From positions 1 to 64,000 of the forward strand of contig JACTVC010000028.1 of assembly GCA_018417955.1 (NCBI GenBank): DNA of 64,000 bases, read 5' to 3'. The DNA comes from Laccaria trichodermophora. Lineage: Eukaryota; Basidiomycota; Agaricomycetes; Agaricales; Hydnangiaceae. A program made the translations under genes and the position numbers. This document shows positions 34,414-45,779 of this stretch, piece after piece; position 1 is the stretch's first letter; each line of letters starts with the position of its first letter. A model generated the notes under the pieces. It was given only the letters and a program-made list of their open reading frames with translations, searched no databases and was not told the origin of the DNA.

Positions 34414-35311
34414 ATGTCTGGAAGGTCTCGCCGTGTTACACCCCCAAGCTCACCTGGTGGACCTTATCAAATCCCTTTCTCTCCCCTCCCAGCGAGTTCC
34501 CCTACGCACTCAATTTCAGGACATGAGTCACAGTGTTCGGACGAGGAAGTTGAGAGTTCCATCTCTCATGAGCGCGAGGTAAGCGATCAACGTTGTTCTA
34601 TAATCCACACTTCTGATGAGCTTCATTTACCAGTTGTGTCCTCGATCTCTATCACAAGAAACGTTGTATTCAGCCCTGGACACTCTGCAAGGCGGGCAAC
34701 GGGCTCTTTCTGCTCAATCGTCGGTCTCGCCACCCCCAACCCCACTATATACACCAATCCCAATTGATCCTCACAACGGTGGTTCAATATCTGATTGCAT
34801 GGCCGACTCGGAACAAGTGGAGCCTGAGTGGGTGCAATCAACGCTCGATAGGGCACTTTGGCAGGAAAGCCAGGTATGCTCCTCCATTTCTTTCATATCC
34901 CCTCTGCTAATGTTGAATAGGATCGTCGATTCTTTGCCCAAACTCCGGAAGTGAGCACGCAAGAGGCGTGCCCTGCTTTTGCCCATTGGTACGCCCAAAA
35001 GCTAGCAGCTGAGAAAGAGCTGGATTTCGCACACGTCAGTCTTTGTCTCCATCCATTCGCGCTCTCTTACCGTTTGATTACAGGTACCAGAATCTTTTAC
35101 ACCTGATGTCCAGCCGCATATCTCATCACCGATGACGTCTCGCATGTGTACGCCTCACACGCCGCACAAACACGGACATCGATTATCAGCCTCTCGTGCC
35201 CGCCAGATCGCATTTCAACTTTCTCAGGAGTTGGCTACTCTTGAAAAGGTACAGGCGCGGCTACGTCGCAAGTATCAGAGGATGTTGAGGCTAGCAGCTG
35301 GAATCCATTAA
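34414..35311 (+). CDS. Plavaka-associated small ORF
   Basis: Exons 34414-34578, 34634-34873, 34921-35034 and 35084-35311 are all in phase 0 and give 248 residues. The N-terminus is Ser/Pro-rich (MSGRSRRVTPPSSPGG), the middle has acidic EPEWVQSTLDRALWQESQ, and the C-terminus is basic and probably coiled coil (LSQELATLEKVQARLRRKYQ). No known domain. It converges on the transposase, 20 bp apart. It may be a regulatory or DNA-binding partner of the transposase; that is inference from position. Confidence 0.6.
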
Positions 35312-35330
35312 CTCCCCACGTTGTCAATTA

Positions 35331-38300
35331 CTATACAGGTAAACAATCTTGGTAGCCTAGTTTAATCATACAAAACATATGTCCGTCAATGTGTGAGTTA
35401 AGGAAATACTGTTTGTCGTTCCCTCGAGTCTTAGGCATTAGCATGACATTCCGAGCTATTCTGTCAACTGTGATGATCTCAGCATAAGGTCCGTCGATGC
35501 CACCCTTTCGACGACTTGATCTTGAGACGTGATAGTATCCCGTAGTGTCATCGGGTTTCCGCAAAGGGGTGAACCACTCAATGTACGCTAGTGGGTGCTC
35601 CGATTTGATACCGTAGTGTCGAGGAAGTTGAAAGATGGCCCGCACTTGAGCAACCCGGAGACCTACAGGGAAAGCGTAAGTATAGCACCTTGACTCGAGA
35701 GATAGGAGTTAACCCACCATGAAGAGAAGTTCCATCGGTGAATGAGTTCACTTCAGCAGTCTTGATGAATGCAAAGTCGAGGAAGGCAGGCTGGGCTGCC
35801 GTGCGTCGTGTATCTCCAGACGTAGGAGGTAGTACAGCCGCAGAAGCACGGACAGGATTCTTGGAGTGCCGTTCACCAACTTCAGGGATGTGAGGAAGCT
35901 TGTAGACGAGTTGTTTCCACAGTCCGAAAACGTCGAAGTCGCGAGGTTGAAGTGTTGAACCTTGCTGAGAAAGAAATGTTGTGAGCGCAGGCAAGAACCG
36001 AGAGGCCCCATGGCCCTCAGCAGAAATGATGTCACTTGCGAGGACGTGGCGAGAGGCGGGGGGAGGCTGTTTGGCGATAGCGTATCTGGTAGAGATGACG
36101 AGGTCATCAGCTGTTAGTTCCACTGTGTCATCCGGCTTCTTGGGTTGGGATACCTCCTTCGTCCATTCAATAAATGCGGCAAAGTATTCCACAGCCTCCT
36201 GGCGTGAAAGCCACTCTGCCATTTGCTCGATGTAGTTCTTCTGATTGCTAGCACGGTACGCATTTTTGGCAAAGTCGATGTGGAGACGCTCTGGTGATTC
36301 AGTATTGAAGCCATCCGCACTGCCGAAGAGACGTATGAGTTCCTCGTAATGATCAAGGGAGTGAAGTTTGGGGATGTTGAAGTGAGTGGAATCGCGTCCA
36401 CCGAGCTCGATGAAAACTTGTTTGTTGAGATGGAAGGTATCAAGTGCCTGACGAAGGGCAAGGAGAGTGTGAGAGGTGTGGGATTGAAGGGATGCCAGGT
36501 AAACAAAGTCCATCAGCGCCCGAACTGCAACAACAAGGCGTGGATCGGGGTTACTCGCCACCAAGCCTAGAAACACCTTTTCCATCTCCTTGTGCTCAGT
36601 CCCTGTCCACTGCGAAACATGCGAGATTCCATTCTCAAAGTGCCGAAGCCCTGGGTGGTGTGGTACTGAACGAAACCGTGCGTCAACTTCCTCCTTCCCT
36701 ATGATTTCCGTGCACCACTTGACAAGGTGATCTTTAAAGACGCCTTTATGCACCTGATGCAGCAAATCAGGAGTGAATGATGAAAAGATGTCGGCGTGGG
36801 GTAGGTTTCTCCAAAATGGCAGGGGGACATCTCGCATACCATGGGCTTCGAAAACGGTGTCCTTGTTTCCTGCATCCTTTCTTGAAAGGTAAAACAGCGT
36901 CTCCTTCACATCTCTTTTTGGCTCACAAACATGGTCCCCTCTCGCCTTAGGATCAACAGGGCACATTGGACAACGGTTTTCCTTGCAGCAGGCCACCAAA
37001 CACTGTTCGGGGTAATCTGCTACATACGCTGCAAAGATGGGCCGCACCATGCGTATGCACCCATCACTACACACCATCTCCTTTCCGTGATTGCCAACAG
37101 CGATGAGCGGCTCCATTATGACATCCATGCATGTATGGAACAGGCGGTATTTCGCGAGTGAGCGCGCCTCTTTCGTGAAGCAGTCGAACTTGGGGATGGG
37201 CAAGTAACCAAGGAGAACAGTGGCATGCGATGATCCCTGCTGCCTAGTCTCCTTCCCGATGTTTCCAATGGTGAGATAGATTGGCCATGCAGAAGCATCG
37301 CCACGAAAATTGGAGAGGTGGGTCTTGTCTGAGGATACAATCAGTGGTACGATTGTAATTCCATTTGGAAGACGACTCTAATATGTTTGTTAGCTTGCTG
37401 AACTTCTCGCCTCTTCACGGCGCATGCTCACCTGTATTTCCCACCACCAACTCCCGGTCCACATTTCATTGATGACTTGTGTTTTTCCCTCCATATCTGC
37501 GTACACGCGCTCTGGAGCGTATTTCATGACTTCGCGAAATTGGGGGTTGCCTATAAGCTCTTCAACAATTTCCACTGGGTCTCGGAACCAAAGTTCTAGA
37601 GCTTCGCTTCTCATCACCTTTCCGGTCGGGTCTTTAGCAAGATCAGGCTCATTTCCATCAACCTTAATGTCCATACACTTCCATGTAGGTCCCTTCGGCA
37701 AGCTGTCAATCCGGTTCAAAAACTGATCTTTATTGGTGAAGGACGGTTGTGCCCGCCCTGATATCTTTATTATATGTGAGATTCATTTGTGAATTGACGA
37801 AGTATTACACAAAACTCACGATAGGAAGTTTTAGAAGGCTATCAGCCTGGCCATGCCCGACATTTTTAATAAGCCACTTTGCAAGCTCCCATTCCTCCTC
37901 ATCCCGGAATGGCCCCCAGATCTTTGCATCTGTCAATACCTGCTCATCATGGATGCGCTCAAACTTTGTACGGCCCTTTCCAACCTTGGCCCCAGCTTGC
38001 CTGTTTGTCGGGTAAGGCTGTTTCCAATACTTCCGTTTGCGACCTGGAGCATCCTCATCTTCAACTTCAACCATTCGGGCTGCAGGTGCAACAGCATCGA
38101 TATCTATTGGATCGGCGGCTTCAGTTTCTTCAGCATCAGGGTCACTTTCCATCTGTACGTCAAAATCTTCTGGATTTGCGTGGACTTCTGAGAGTAATTC
38201 TTCTTGTACAGCAGCCCCACTGGTTTGGCTCGTGGTTCCATTTGCCCGTTTGAGTTGGTGTGCTTTCAATGTCGCGCTGAAGACTTTTTTGTATGCTTGA

Positions 38301-38383
38301 AGACACTTCGGCGACTGCTGTCGGTGTCGGTTGACATCGGCGTATGATGAAAAGGTTCGGAGACAGGTCTGGCACTTAGCCAT
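35331..38383 (-). CDS. Plavaka transposase
   Basis: Exons 38383-37820, 37764-37432, 37377-35718 and 35662-35331 join in frame to 962 residues with no stop. It begins with a zinc-finger-like MAKCQTCLRTFSSYADVNRH..C, has an acidic linker and FRDEEEWELAKWLIKNVGHG, then the transposase core: VPLIVSSDKTHLSNFRGDAS (Asp about 316), FTPDLLHQVHKGVFKDHL (Asp about 503) and TESPERLHIDFAKNAYRAS (Glu about 662), a plausible DDE set. The C-terminal RVAQVRAIFQLPRHYG..HPLAYIEWF domain is typical of the family. Everything needed appears intact, so the element may be active. Intron 1 uses an AAG acceptor at 37765-37767. Confidence 0.88.
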
Positions 38384-38500
38384 TTATCGTTGAAGTGAAG
38401 TTGAATAGATGACGATTGTCCGTGCGTGTGATGCGATTTGAGATGAAAATTTTTTGTGCAGAAGTTTCATATTCCGCTACTCTCTTTTTCTCCCATTGCA

Positions 38501-41348
38501 ATGGCAGGGAGGCGAGCCCCGCGTCCTTCTCAGCTCAGTCTACCAGAGCGTCAGGACAATCCCTCTGAATTTGTTAACAATCAGGTTCACAGTGAAGGTC
38601 GTGGGCGCCGGCCCACAAAAGAGAACCATGCATTGGATTCGTTGAGTATGATTCCGTTCTATCGCCCTGCTACCACTTTCCCATTGACGGTTGACTTGAT
38701 TAGGGCTTACCCTCCATGCAAATGCAATCAAGGCAGCAAAAGCAAAAGAGACAAGAATGAAGAATGCTCAACTTCGGTCACAACCCATGGATAAACCAAC
38801 CTCTACCCCTCAGTGGGAGACGCCTCAAAGTAAGTTTGCCTCCTTCTTTCAATCCTGTAGTATTAATGTCGTAACAGATGTGGTGACACGGCCACCCTCT
38901 CATGCCGTAGCACAGTCCAACGTTAGTAAGCCTTTCATCACTGACAGCACATCTATCTCATATCGTTGCATAGCCCAACTCGCACTATCCTTTCTCTGGA
39001 CCAAAAGAGCCATCATTTAACTATCCTTTCACCAGACCAACAGAGCAGTCCTTTATGGAGCAGCTCACCGGTGATGATCTGACATGGCCAGGAGCAGTGA
39101 CCACTTTGGTTCATCGCCCTGCTATGCCAGCTTCTCCCTGGACTCCTGCACAACCAATGACTGCACTGTCTACACCTGTGCCTGTTTCGATGCACCCACA
39201 TGGTATGACTCCAACGACAACTCCGACAGCCGCACCTCCATCGCAAGAATTCAATTTCAATGCTGTACCTTCCACTCCAACCCCAAGAGCTCCCCTCGCA
39301 CCACTCAATTACGCTCCGTTGCAACCCCAGCAGCGTCAGTCGGTTGCCATTGATCTTTTACCATCTACACTCACCGCTCGCCCTCTCACTCCAGCGCTAA
39401 TCCCATTCGAGGACGATGACCCAGAATATAGGGAGGATGCATGGGTACAGCAACCTGTTGATGGCCATCAGCATGAGTCCGAAAATGAGGAAGATCACCT
39501 GGAGAAGGGCACTGACGACGCTTCAAGAAGAGGGTTACAGGTTTGTCCTGTACCATTTTGAGCAAGGGGGTGGCGGAACGTGGATTTTACATATACAGTC
39601 CCAAAAAAAATTAGAGCACCCTCGGCCTACCCCCCCTCCCTAAGCCCTTCCAAAAAAGGAAATTTTCCGACTTCCTATGTCAAAAACATTATCAGGTAAT
39701 ACAATACATGTTTTTATGAAAGTTTTCAGGTGCGACAATGAATGGATTCCAGCGCAAAAAGGGCATTAGTTTGTATTTGACCCTCACCGTAACCTAATTT
39801 GCATCTCGCATCGGAAGCCACATGGTTACCGCAAGGTGTACGCCAAGTGTACGCATCCTCGCTATCTAGATTATGTTGTTCAACATTTGCGCATAGCTAG
39901 GGTACGGTGTTTGCAATGCATCTAAACTTCTTTGTGAGCATTTGGGTTTATTGGAAGGGCTTTTCAAACGTAGGCCCAAAAAGAAATTCGACCCTCTTGG
40001 CCGACCCCCCCCCCTAACCCTATATACGGGATCCACGTTCCGCCACCCCCTTGATTTTGAGAGCTAGCTGATGACACCTGAAGTAGATAACGATGCGTTC
40101 TGTGGAACCAAAGTCCGTGAAGAAGAGAAAGCGGGCACAACGAAAGAAGGTACACGTTACCTTATCGGAGATGTCTGAAACTGACGTCAGCGCCAGGACC
40201 GTGCGGCAAGAAGAGCCCAATCAGACACAAGTGAGGACGGCGATAGCGACCACCAAGTTCATCAAAAAAAGAAAAAGTCTCGTAGCATCAAGACCTTTGA
40301 TGAGGAAACTCAATCTCTTCTATCGGTCGCATATGAACTTTGTAAGCAAAAACTGACACTAGAGAACCCTTGGCCGAATGACCCGAAGTCCGACATACTG
40401 GCGGAAGATCAGCTGGATGAGGCCACTGAGATTGCCATGCATGCATGGCTCGAAGCATGGGAGAAGCTTGAATTAGAAGAAGAAAGAGAGCCGGGGATGG
40501 ATGAGCTTCAACATGCACGTATCTTTTATTCTTTTGTAGACTTAGCTTATCTGATGCTTCCCAGATTCGTGGACGTATCTCCCAGTTTCGAGGCCAACTC
40601 CGAGATCACGCACGAATTGAGGTCATCGAGGAGTATGGGTTCGTCAACCCCAAGCGCATCAACAATCCTACTCCCGAAAATCTAGAAGCAGTGCGTGAGC
40701 GAAATCGCGCGCTCGTAGCTAGCATCAAAAACTCATTCTGGTACACAGTGAGCTATTCAGCATTTTGTATCTAACTCAATAAACTAACCAGTCTATCAGA
40801 AACCCAGTGAGACGAACTTGCCGGACTCGATGTATAAGAATGCCATCATACAAAACATGCTCAACCTCAACTGGTTTGGCTCGGGTACCTTTCGACGTGC
40901 CTCTTTCTTTGCTGGACAAACCTCGTTACCGCTGGTTACCATTGCGTTGATACTGACCGCCGTATGTGGTTCCCATCTCTCCCTATATTACTACCAACTT
41001 ACCTTCACTCCTAGGTCCTGTGTGCAATCGATGAGTGGCGTACAGGCGAGCGGGTGACCATACCCTTTCAACGAGACGCATACCTACGTCACTATCAAAA
41101 GTTTCTCAGAAACCTTACATGCTGGAAGGAGTGGTCGGCCACGCAGCAGCGTGACCTCACATCTGAACTGCAAGAGAGTCTTCTCTACAATGCCAGGTCA
41201 GCTTATGTTTACCCATTCTGGATACCCTTCTAATCTTTGTAATAGAGCTGCTTCCGGCGAGGAAACACCTACTTCCGATGACGGTGGTGACGACGATGAA
41301 GCGACGCTCCTGGCGATTTTCGCTGCCAATCAGTCCGCCATCTCGTAA
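38501..41348 (+). CDS. DUF6532-domain protein of the Plavaka element
   Basis: Exons 38501-38645, 38704-38829, 38878-38921, 38974-39540, 40087-40149, 40191-40518, 40565-40747, 40800-40961, 41015-41196 and 41246-41348. The N-terminus is basic and Pro/Gln-rich, the middle low-complexity, and the C-terminal part has the DUF6532 pattern: SLLSVAYELCKQKLTLENPW..ARIEVIEEYGF..MYKNAIIQNMLNLNWF..PLVTIALILTAVLCAIDEW. DUF6532 proteins commonly accompany mushroom DNA transposons; function unknown. The junction between exons 6 and 7 (40519-40564) is off frame by one with the visible splice sites, so there is a frameshift or an unusual splice. Intron 4 carries the 491-bp MITE. The gene is divergent from the transposase. 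Confidence 0.75.
39563..40053. mobile_element. 491-bp hAT-type MITE in an intron
   Basis: The ends are CAAGGGGGTGGCGGAACGTG and its inverse complement, with perfect ATTTTGAG duplications at 39555-39562 and 40054-40061. A second inverted zone (GGCCGA.. / TCGGCC next to C-runs) lies just inside. No coding capacity. Removing it leaves a normal 47-nt intron (GTTTGT..GTAG) in the DUF6532 gene, so splicing can remove it. The terminus CAAGRGGTGGCRGA is shared with the 30197-33922 element, which suggests a common transposase. Confidence 0.88.
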
Positions 41349-41699
41349 ATAATTAATTAGTTGATCAATTCATTCAATTCATTTATTCCCTGCTTTGAGC
41401 GCACTGCTAGACCAACGGCTATCATATTCAAAGGAGACTACAAGGTGCTCTGTTGGCTATGCTTACTCTAAATCTACGAGACTCTGTCACTACAGCGCTC
41501 TCTGGAGTGACACATAGTATTGCCGTTGTTATGGGGGTCTATGATAGGGGGGTACGTGACTCCGAGCCTCCGAAGCTACCAGGCGCTACGGAGACCTCTG
41601 TAGTCACTATGTGATTTGCAGATGTCACCCACTGATGGATCACCTTCACCAACAAATGAACCGCCTTCACCATTCTTTCCGTATTCTTACCAGCCACCG

Positions 41700-43088
41700 A
41701 CGGATGAACCACCTTCACGGTCGTCGGTTGCTAAAGTCAAAGATTCCCAGAAAGACCATCCTCGTTGACCATGACCCGTGAGAATCTTTTGTATATCTAT
41801 TGAAGTTTGAACACCATCGTCCCCTTTGCAGAACCGAAGGTTACTGGGAATCTCGCATTCGCGACGCTCATTGTCCTCTTCGAAAGGGTACCATTTGTTA
41901 TCACCGGCACGGCACGATATTCGAGCACAACATACATTCCTCTGGAAAACATGAGGTTGATTCACATGTTGCTCACTGAGAGACTCGCATACAACTAACT
42001 ATGCTTTCAAGCCACGAATAATTGTTCCGAAACATCCGTCGTGGCGTTTAAGAAACATTTCCTTCGTCCCCATCAAAGGCAATCGGATCCTACTATTCGC
42101 AAAGTACTCCAATGGCAAGATGTGGGATCCTCCCAAGTATCTACACCTATCAATCCACGAAATCCGCTCTGATCATCGTGTTGGTTCTGCTCTGTGGTCT
42201 TTCAACGGTCGCCACTTCGATATTCGTGATTTGGAGCTGATGACATCCACCGAAAATAAATTGGGAATCACTTTTTGGGTTCCATATGACGACCATTGCA
42301 AACTGTTCAACATTTCTACTACTGAAACTGACACCTCGAATAATTTCCCTCTAATTGAGTCAGGGAGAATTGATTTTGATCTAAAGTTCAAGTCGAAGCC
42401 GAAGTACAATGAGAGTCGCGGTTTGTCCAAACTTTCATGCAGTTGTGTTGAACCTGCTCTGATGTTCTTTTAGTCATACTATCCCCTGACATGCGCATTC
42501 TCCTAAATGTGGATTTGGAGGAGGATCGACACAATGAAACGATTGACATTCACTATTTGGATTCTGGCGGTACAAGGTTCTCCTTCATTACCCGCCTGTC
42601 TATTCCCGTCGCAGAAACAGAATTTTCACCAGAATTTGCATTTTCTGCCGATGGGTCCAAGTTTGCTGTGGAGCACGGCGGCGTGTTTGTTTGGGATATT
42701 CGAAGTAAAGTTCCTTTACAGACATTCGCAGGAATCTCCTCCAAGAATCTAGTACATCCTCAACTTGAATTTAGCAGTGGAAATTTAGGAAAAGAAATTC
42801 TGGTATTTGTAGAGGTATGTCTGATGTTCATTTTCTGATATCCCTACCTCTCAAATAGGTGGTCTAAACTTTTAGCATGCTTCATACTCTGAAATTATTC
42901 ATGTGATCGATGCGACGTCGTTTGAGATGGAAGAAAGGCTTATCTTAAAGAATGAGCACCGTGATTGGACTAGCCTTTTCTTTGATCCACGCGGGGAAAC
43001 TCTGTACGCTGCACTTAGGGGAACAATCTACGAGTGGGACCTGCGGAAAAAGGAGCCTGGTCCCGAGTGGTGGATTGGGGAGGAGTAG
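41700..43088 (+). pseudogene. WD40-like protein, copy C (exon 1 damaged)
   Basis: Exons 2-5 and their splice sites are intact (RLILKNEH..SLFFDPRGETLYAALRGTIY, EWWIGEE stop at 43088). In exon 1 the ATG reads ACG (41700) and a 7-nt insertion near 41718 shifts the frame, which then meets TGA. The Plavaka element separates it from the rest of its promoter. The body stays open despite the dead start, so the loss is recent or another start is used. Confidence 0.7.
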
Positions 43089-43164
43089 GATGTCCACCGT
43101 CCGGCTTGACGAAGGTACATTTTATTACGCCATTTGTAATTCATTTGCATAACTAACGACATCG

Positions 43165-43450
43165 ACTCTAGTGAATACTTCAAGCAAGAGAAGCTTGAAG
43201 GAGAAGAGACCGAAGTTGAATTAACCTCGACTTAGGTATGAGTAAAAAAACATGAATATGACTAAGTGAACAAACTCTTGACAAACTCTGTGAGCTTAGG
43301 TGTAGTGCGTTGAACGATCCAAATTTTCTTCCAAAAATGCCTGCTGCGTCAAAGGCATAAACACCCATTGTGAAGGGTGGTAATGCAGGCGTGGCAGATA
43401 CAATGTGAGGACAAGAAGGCAGATTCAAGGCAGCCAATGTCTACGCAGGA
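43165..43450 (-). repeat. Module X remnant, copy C
   Basis: The minus strand has LAALNLPSCPHIVSATPALP and TMGVYAFDAAGIFGRKFG, a diverged version of the FGGLDLPCRP..ATGFYAFNAAGF ending of module X elsewhere. It is the most divergent copy, though the reading of the last part is kept, which suggests some past selection. Confidence 0.45.
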
Positions 43451-44699
43451 AAAGAGGTGTGCGCACACATCCAGTGACTGGGCGAAACTGTTTGCTTGCC
43501 CATGGCTTAGAAGCCCGATGGCCATCAAGAGGGGAGTATATTCTTTGATCCCAACAAGGAAAATGTATGATGGAGCAATTCATGAATGAGCCCTGCAAAA
43601 ACCAGGGACGAGAGTGGTGACTTGGGAAGGAGGAGTACATTGCGTAGAATGGCACCAGCAACAATTTGGATCAGTTTGGACGGGGCTTTCAGCACCCCAA
43701 ACAACATGGATACATATCCAAACCAATATACTATATATTGCATAAGGCTCGGGTTTAGCAACACCGCGCCACCTTTCAAGTTCCCCATTGCGACATATTC
43801 AACTTCATACTATGCAGGGGAGTGGTGGCCGACGACGAGTTAGAGAAAGACGCTAGAGAGGGAGGGTAGATCCAAGTGGAAAGAATAGATTAGTTCACAG
43901 CGGTGGGCAAAAAAACCTGTGCAAGCAGAGGGCATTGGAAAGCCAACTCACCATCCTCGCAAAATCCAATAATCACTACCGCCAAAACCTCTCCGTTGTG
44001 AGCAAGAGAAATAGAGTTGTTAGATTGGCTATAGCCTTCAGTGTCTGGAATTCGACCATTGAAGGATCACAAAACCCATGTTCAACCTTGGGGGGGACGT
44101 TGTGAATTTGTCAGATTGAACTGGATGATACCCACCTACCCGCCATGTACTGAACGCCCCAGGCCCACTTTTCCTGTCAACGAGGAGAATGTACCTGGCT
44201 CGCGAGCCCCGGAACTATGTCGTTGATGACAACAGCGTTTTCATTCGAGATGGGAAGCTGCATGGTCGGAGATGCTCCCCATATGATTCTCCAGACACCA
44301 TGCACGTCTCTACTCTCCCACTGTTGAAGTTGAATGTGTAGAAGAACGGGTGCGGTTGTCATCGGGGTGAAGTAGAAAAGAGGTTAGACATCGAGGGAGC
44401 AAAGAGACGATTCCGTGCAGGTTGAGGGTTGTCATATCGGTCGTGTGTAGTGATCGAAGCGACAGAAAAAGAAGAGAACAACGGAGTGGTCCGCCACGTC
44501 GACAAGCGTGATAGGCCCCCGCAAATCCAGTCAGGCACTGTCAAAGGGTACCTGGTGATGAAGAATCAGAATCGAAAACTAGAGAAAACCAAGGGGAAGA
44601 TTTACTTGGATGAAAACCGATAAAAAGTGCTCATATTCATTTACCTCGTGTTCGTCACATCCTTCACGAAATGTATCCGACTTCCCTTCACCTATACTC

Positions 44700-44970
44700 C
44701 ATTGCCAGTCTAATTTTCGATTCCTGATGCCCAGATGATACGTTCGGACGCGGCCCCGCCTGTCTCTTCTCCGGGTTCCCTGCATCTTTGGTGGGTGAGG
44801 AGTCCATCTGCATCTTTGGTGGGTGAGGCGTCCATCTGCATCTTTAACGACTTCGGCTTCTTCATGGGCTCTAAGAGGCGCTTCCGCACCATTGTTTGCT
44901 TTTTTAGTTTGGCATTGGAGGTGTCCGTGGCAGTCAACTTCAGGTTGAGGTTTGGGTGATGACGCATTAA
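44700..44970 (-). pseudogene. Possible RTF2 C-terminal fragment
   Basis: The minus strand reads MVRKRLLEPMKKPKSLKMQM then DASPTKDADG, which recalls AMERRHLLEPVKKHKSSKKR in the intact RTF2 at about 20730-20790. Only the lysine-rich tail matches and composition alone could explain it. It contains two tandem copies of a 28-bp unit (44782-44837). Confidence 0.3.
44782..44845. repeat. 28-bp direct repeat, two copies plus a start of a third
   Basis: GCATCTTTGGTGGGTGAGG followed by AGTCCATCT or CGTCCATCT repeats at 44782 and 44810 with one difference, then GCATCTTT again at 44838. It keeps the minus-strand frame off by one per unit. Probably replication slippage. Confidence 0.8.
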
Positions 44971-45779
44971 CAGGTTGGGGCTGAGTACTGAGTTTGGGAA
45001 ATCGCATCCTGTTGCAGAGGTGGGCTAATCTGTGCGAAGGATGGTCATTTGAAACTTACCTGGAGAGTCGAGCACGTACTCCTTTTTTCTCCAGATCTTG
45101 TTACAGAGATTTCCCCGTAAGACGTCACCATTGGAACGGTAGATCATTCATGAACACTGTATCTGGGTTGAGTTCGTGTTGTCAATTTGAGGTTTCTCCA
45201 TCTGCCGAGTCAAACGTTCGGCCTTATATATCTTGTAAGAGGTGACAGGCATTTCTTACATATTTGGTTTGTTTCTACCGAAATCCCATCAACTCAAGAG
45301 CTGTCCGGGAGGGAGCATCGGAAGTTCTGGTGATCGGTGAAAGTGATTGTTTACAAAGTCCGTCAAGGTGCTCAGTTCAACTTGTCGTCGCGCCACCATG
45401 TCATCGCGAACGGTACTCTACGGTGCTCCTCCTTCAAGTTTGTTACAGCCGCCTTACAACAGCGCTATTCTGCAGGAATTCTTGCATAAGACGTGAATTA
45501 CGGCGTATTCTGCTACTAATGTCAAGCGCGTATAATAGAGAACGCCTCGGGGTCAGTTCCCTATTTCGCAACCCAAACACGCGCCTTCTTCCATAAAAAC
45601 GATAGCCGAACGGATGAACAGAGCAGGCATCGACACGGGTGCGTCACCCAACCAACCAATCCAACGCACGTCCCCAAAAAGCCGACGAAACCACCGCCCT
45701 TCAGTGCAGACGGGCCTCGACATCGACATCCAGGCCGCTTTGGAGAAGCGGTATAGGTTTTTGAACTTGTGATTTAGTA

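Larger units (their letters stand above)
34115..41622. mobile_element. Plavaka (CACTA-related) transposon, apparently complete
   Basis: It holds three genes: a small plus-strand ORF (34414-35311), a minus-strand transposase (35331-38383) and a plus-strand DUF6532 protein (38501-41348). Limits are set by the cassette sequence on both sides (34080-34114 and 41623 onward) and an 8-nt inverted match TCTGCAAA/TTTGCAGA at 34115 and 41622. Subterminal words CACTACAGCG are inverted between the ends (34209-34230 and 41489-41500). The exact ends and target duplication are not settled. It sits in the promoter of WD40-like copy C. Confidence 0.75.
43451..45779. other. Unassigned region with hydrophobic minus-strand frames
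   Basis: On the minus strand 43525-43788 encodes a hydrophobic stretch (AVLLNPSLMQYIVYWFGYVS and SSLVFAGLIHELLHHTFSLL), and 44177-44544 gives two more open pieces (VLLHIQLQQWESRDVHGVWR; ICGGLSRLSTWRTTPL). Together they could be exons of a decayed membrane enzyme, perhaps of the wax synthase/MBOAT type given the FAGLIHEL segment, but the catalytic parts are not seen. 45000-45779 shows nothing I can name. No WD40-like or dynein sequence is present until 45780. Confidence 0.3.

Noticed and set aside
43451..45779. Wax synthase or other membrane acyltransferase gene
   Set aside because: Only a hydrophobic stretch with FAGLIHEL is suggestive; no catalytic motif or continuous exon model could be built.
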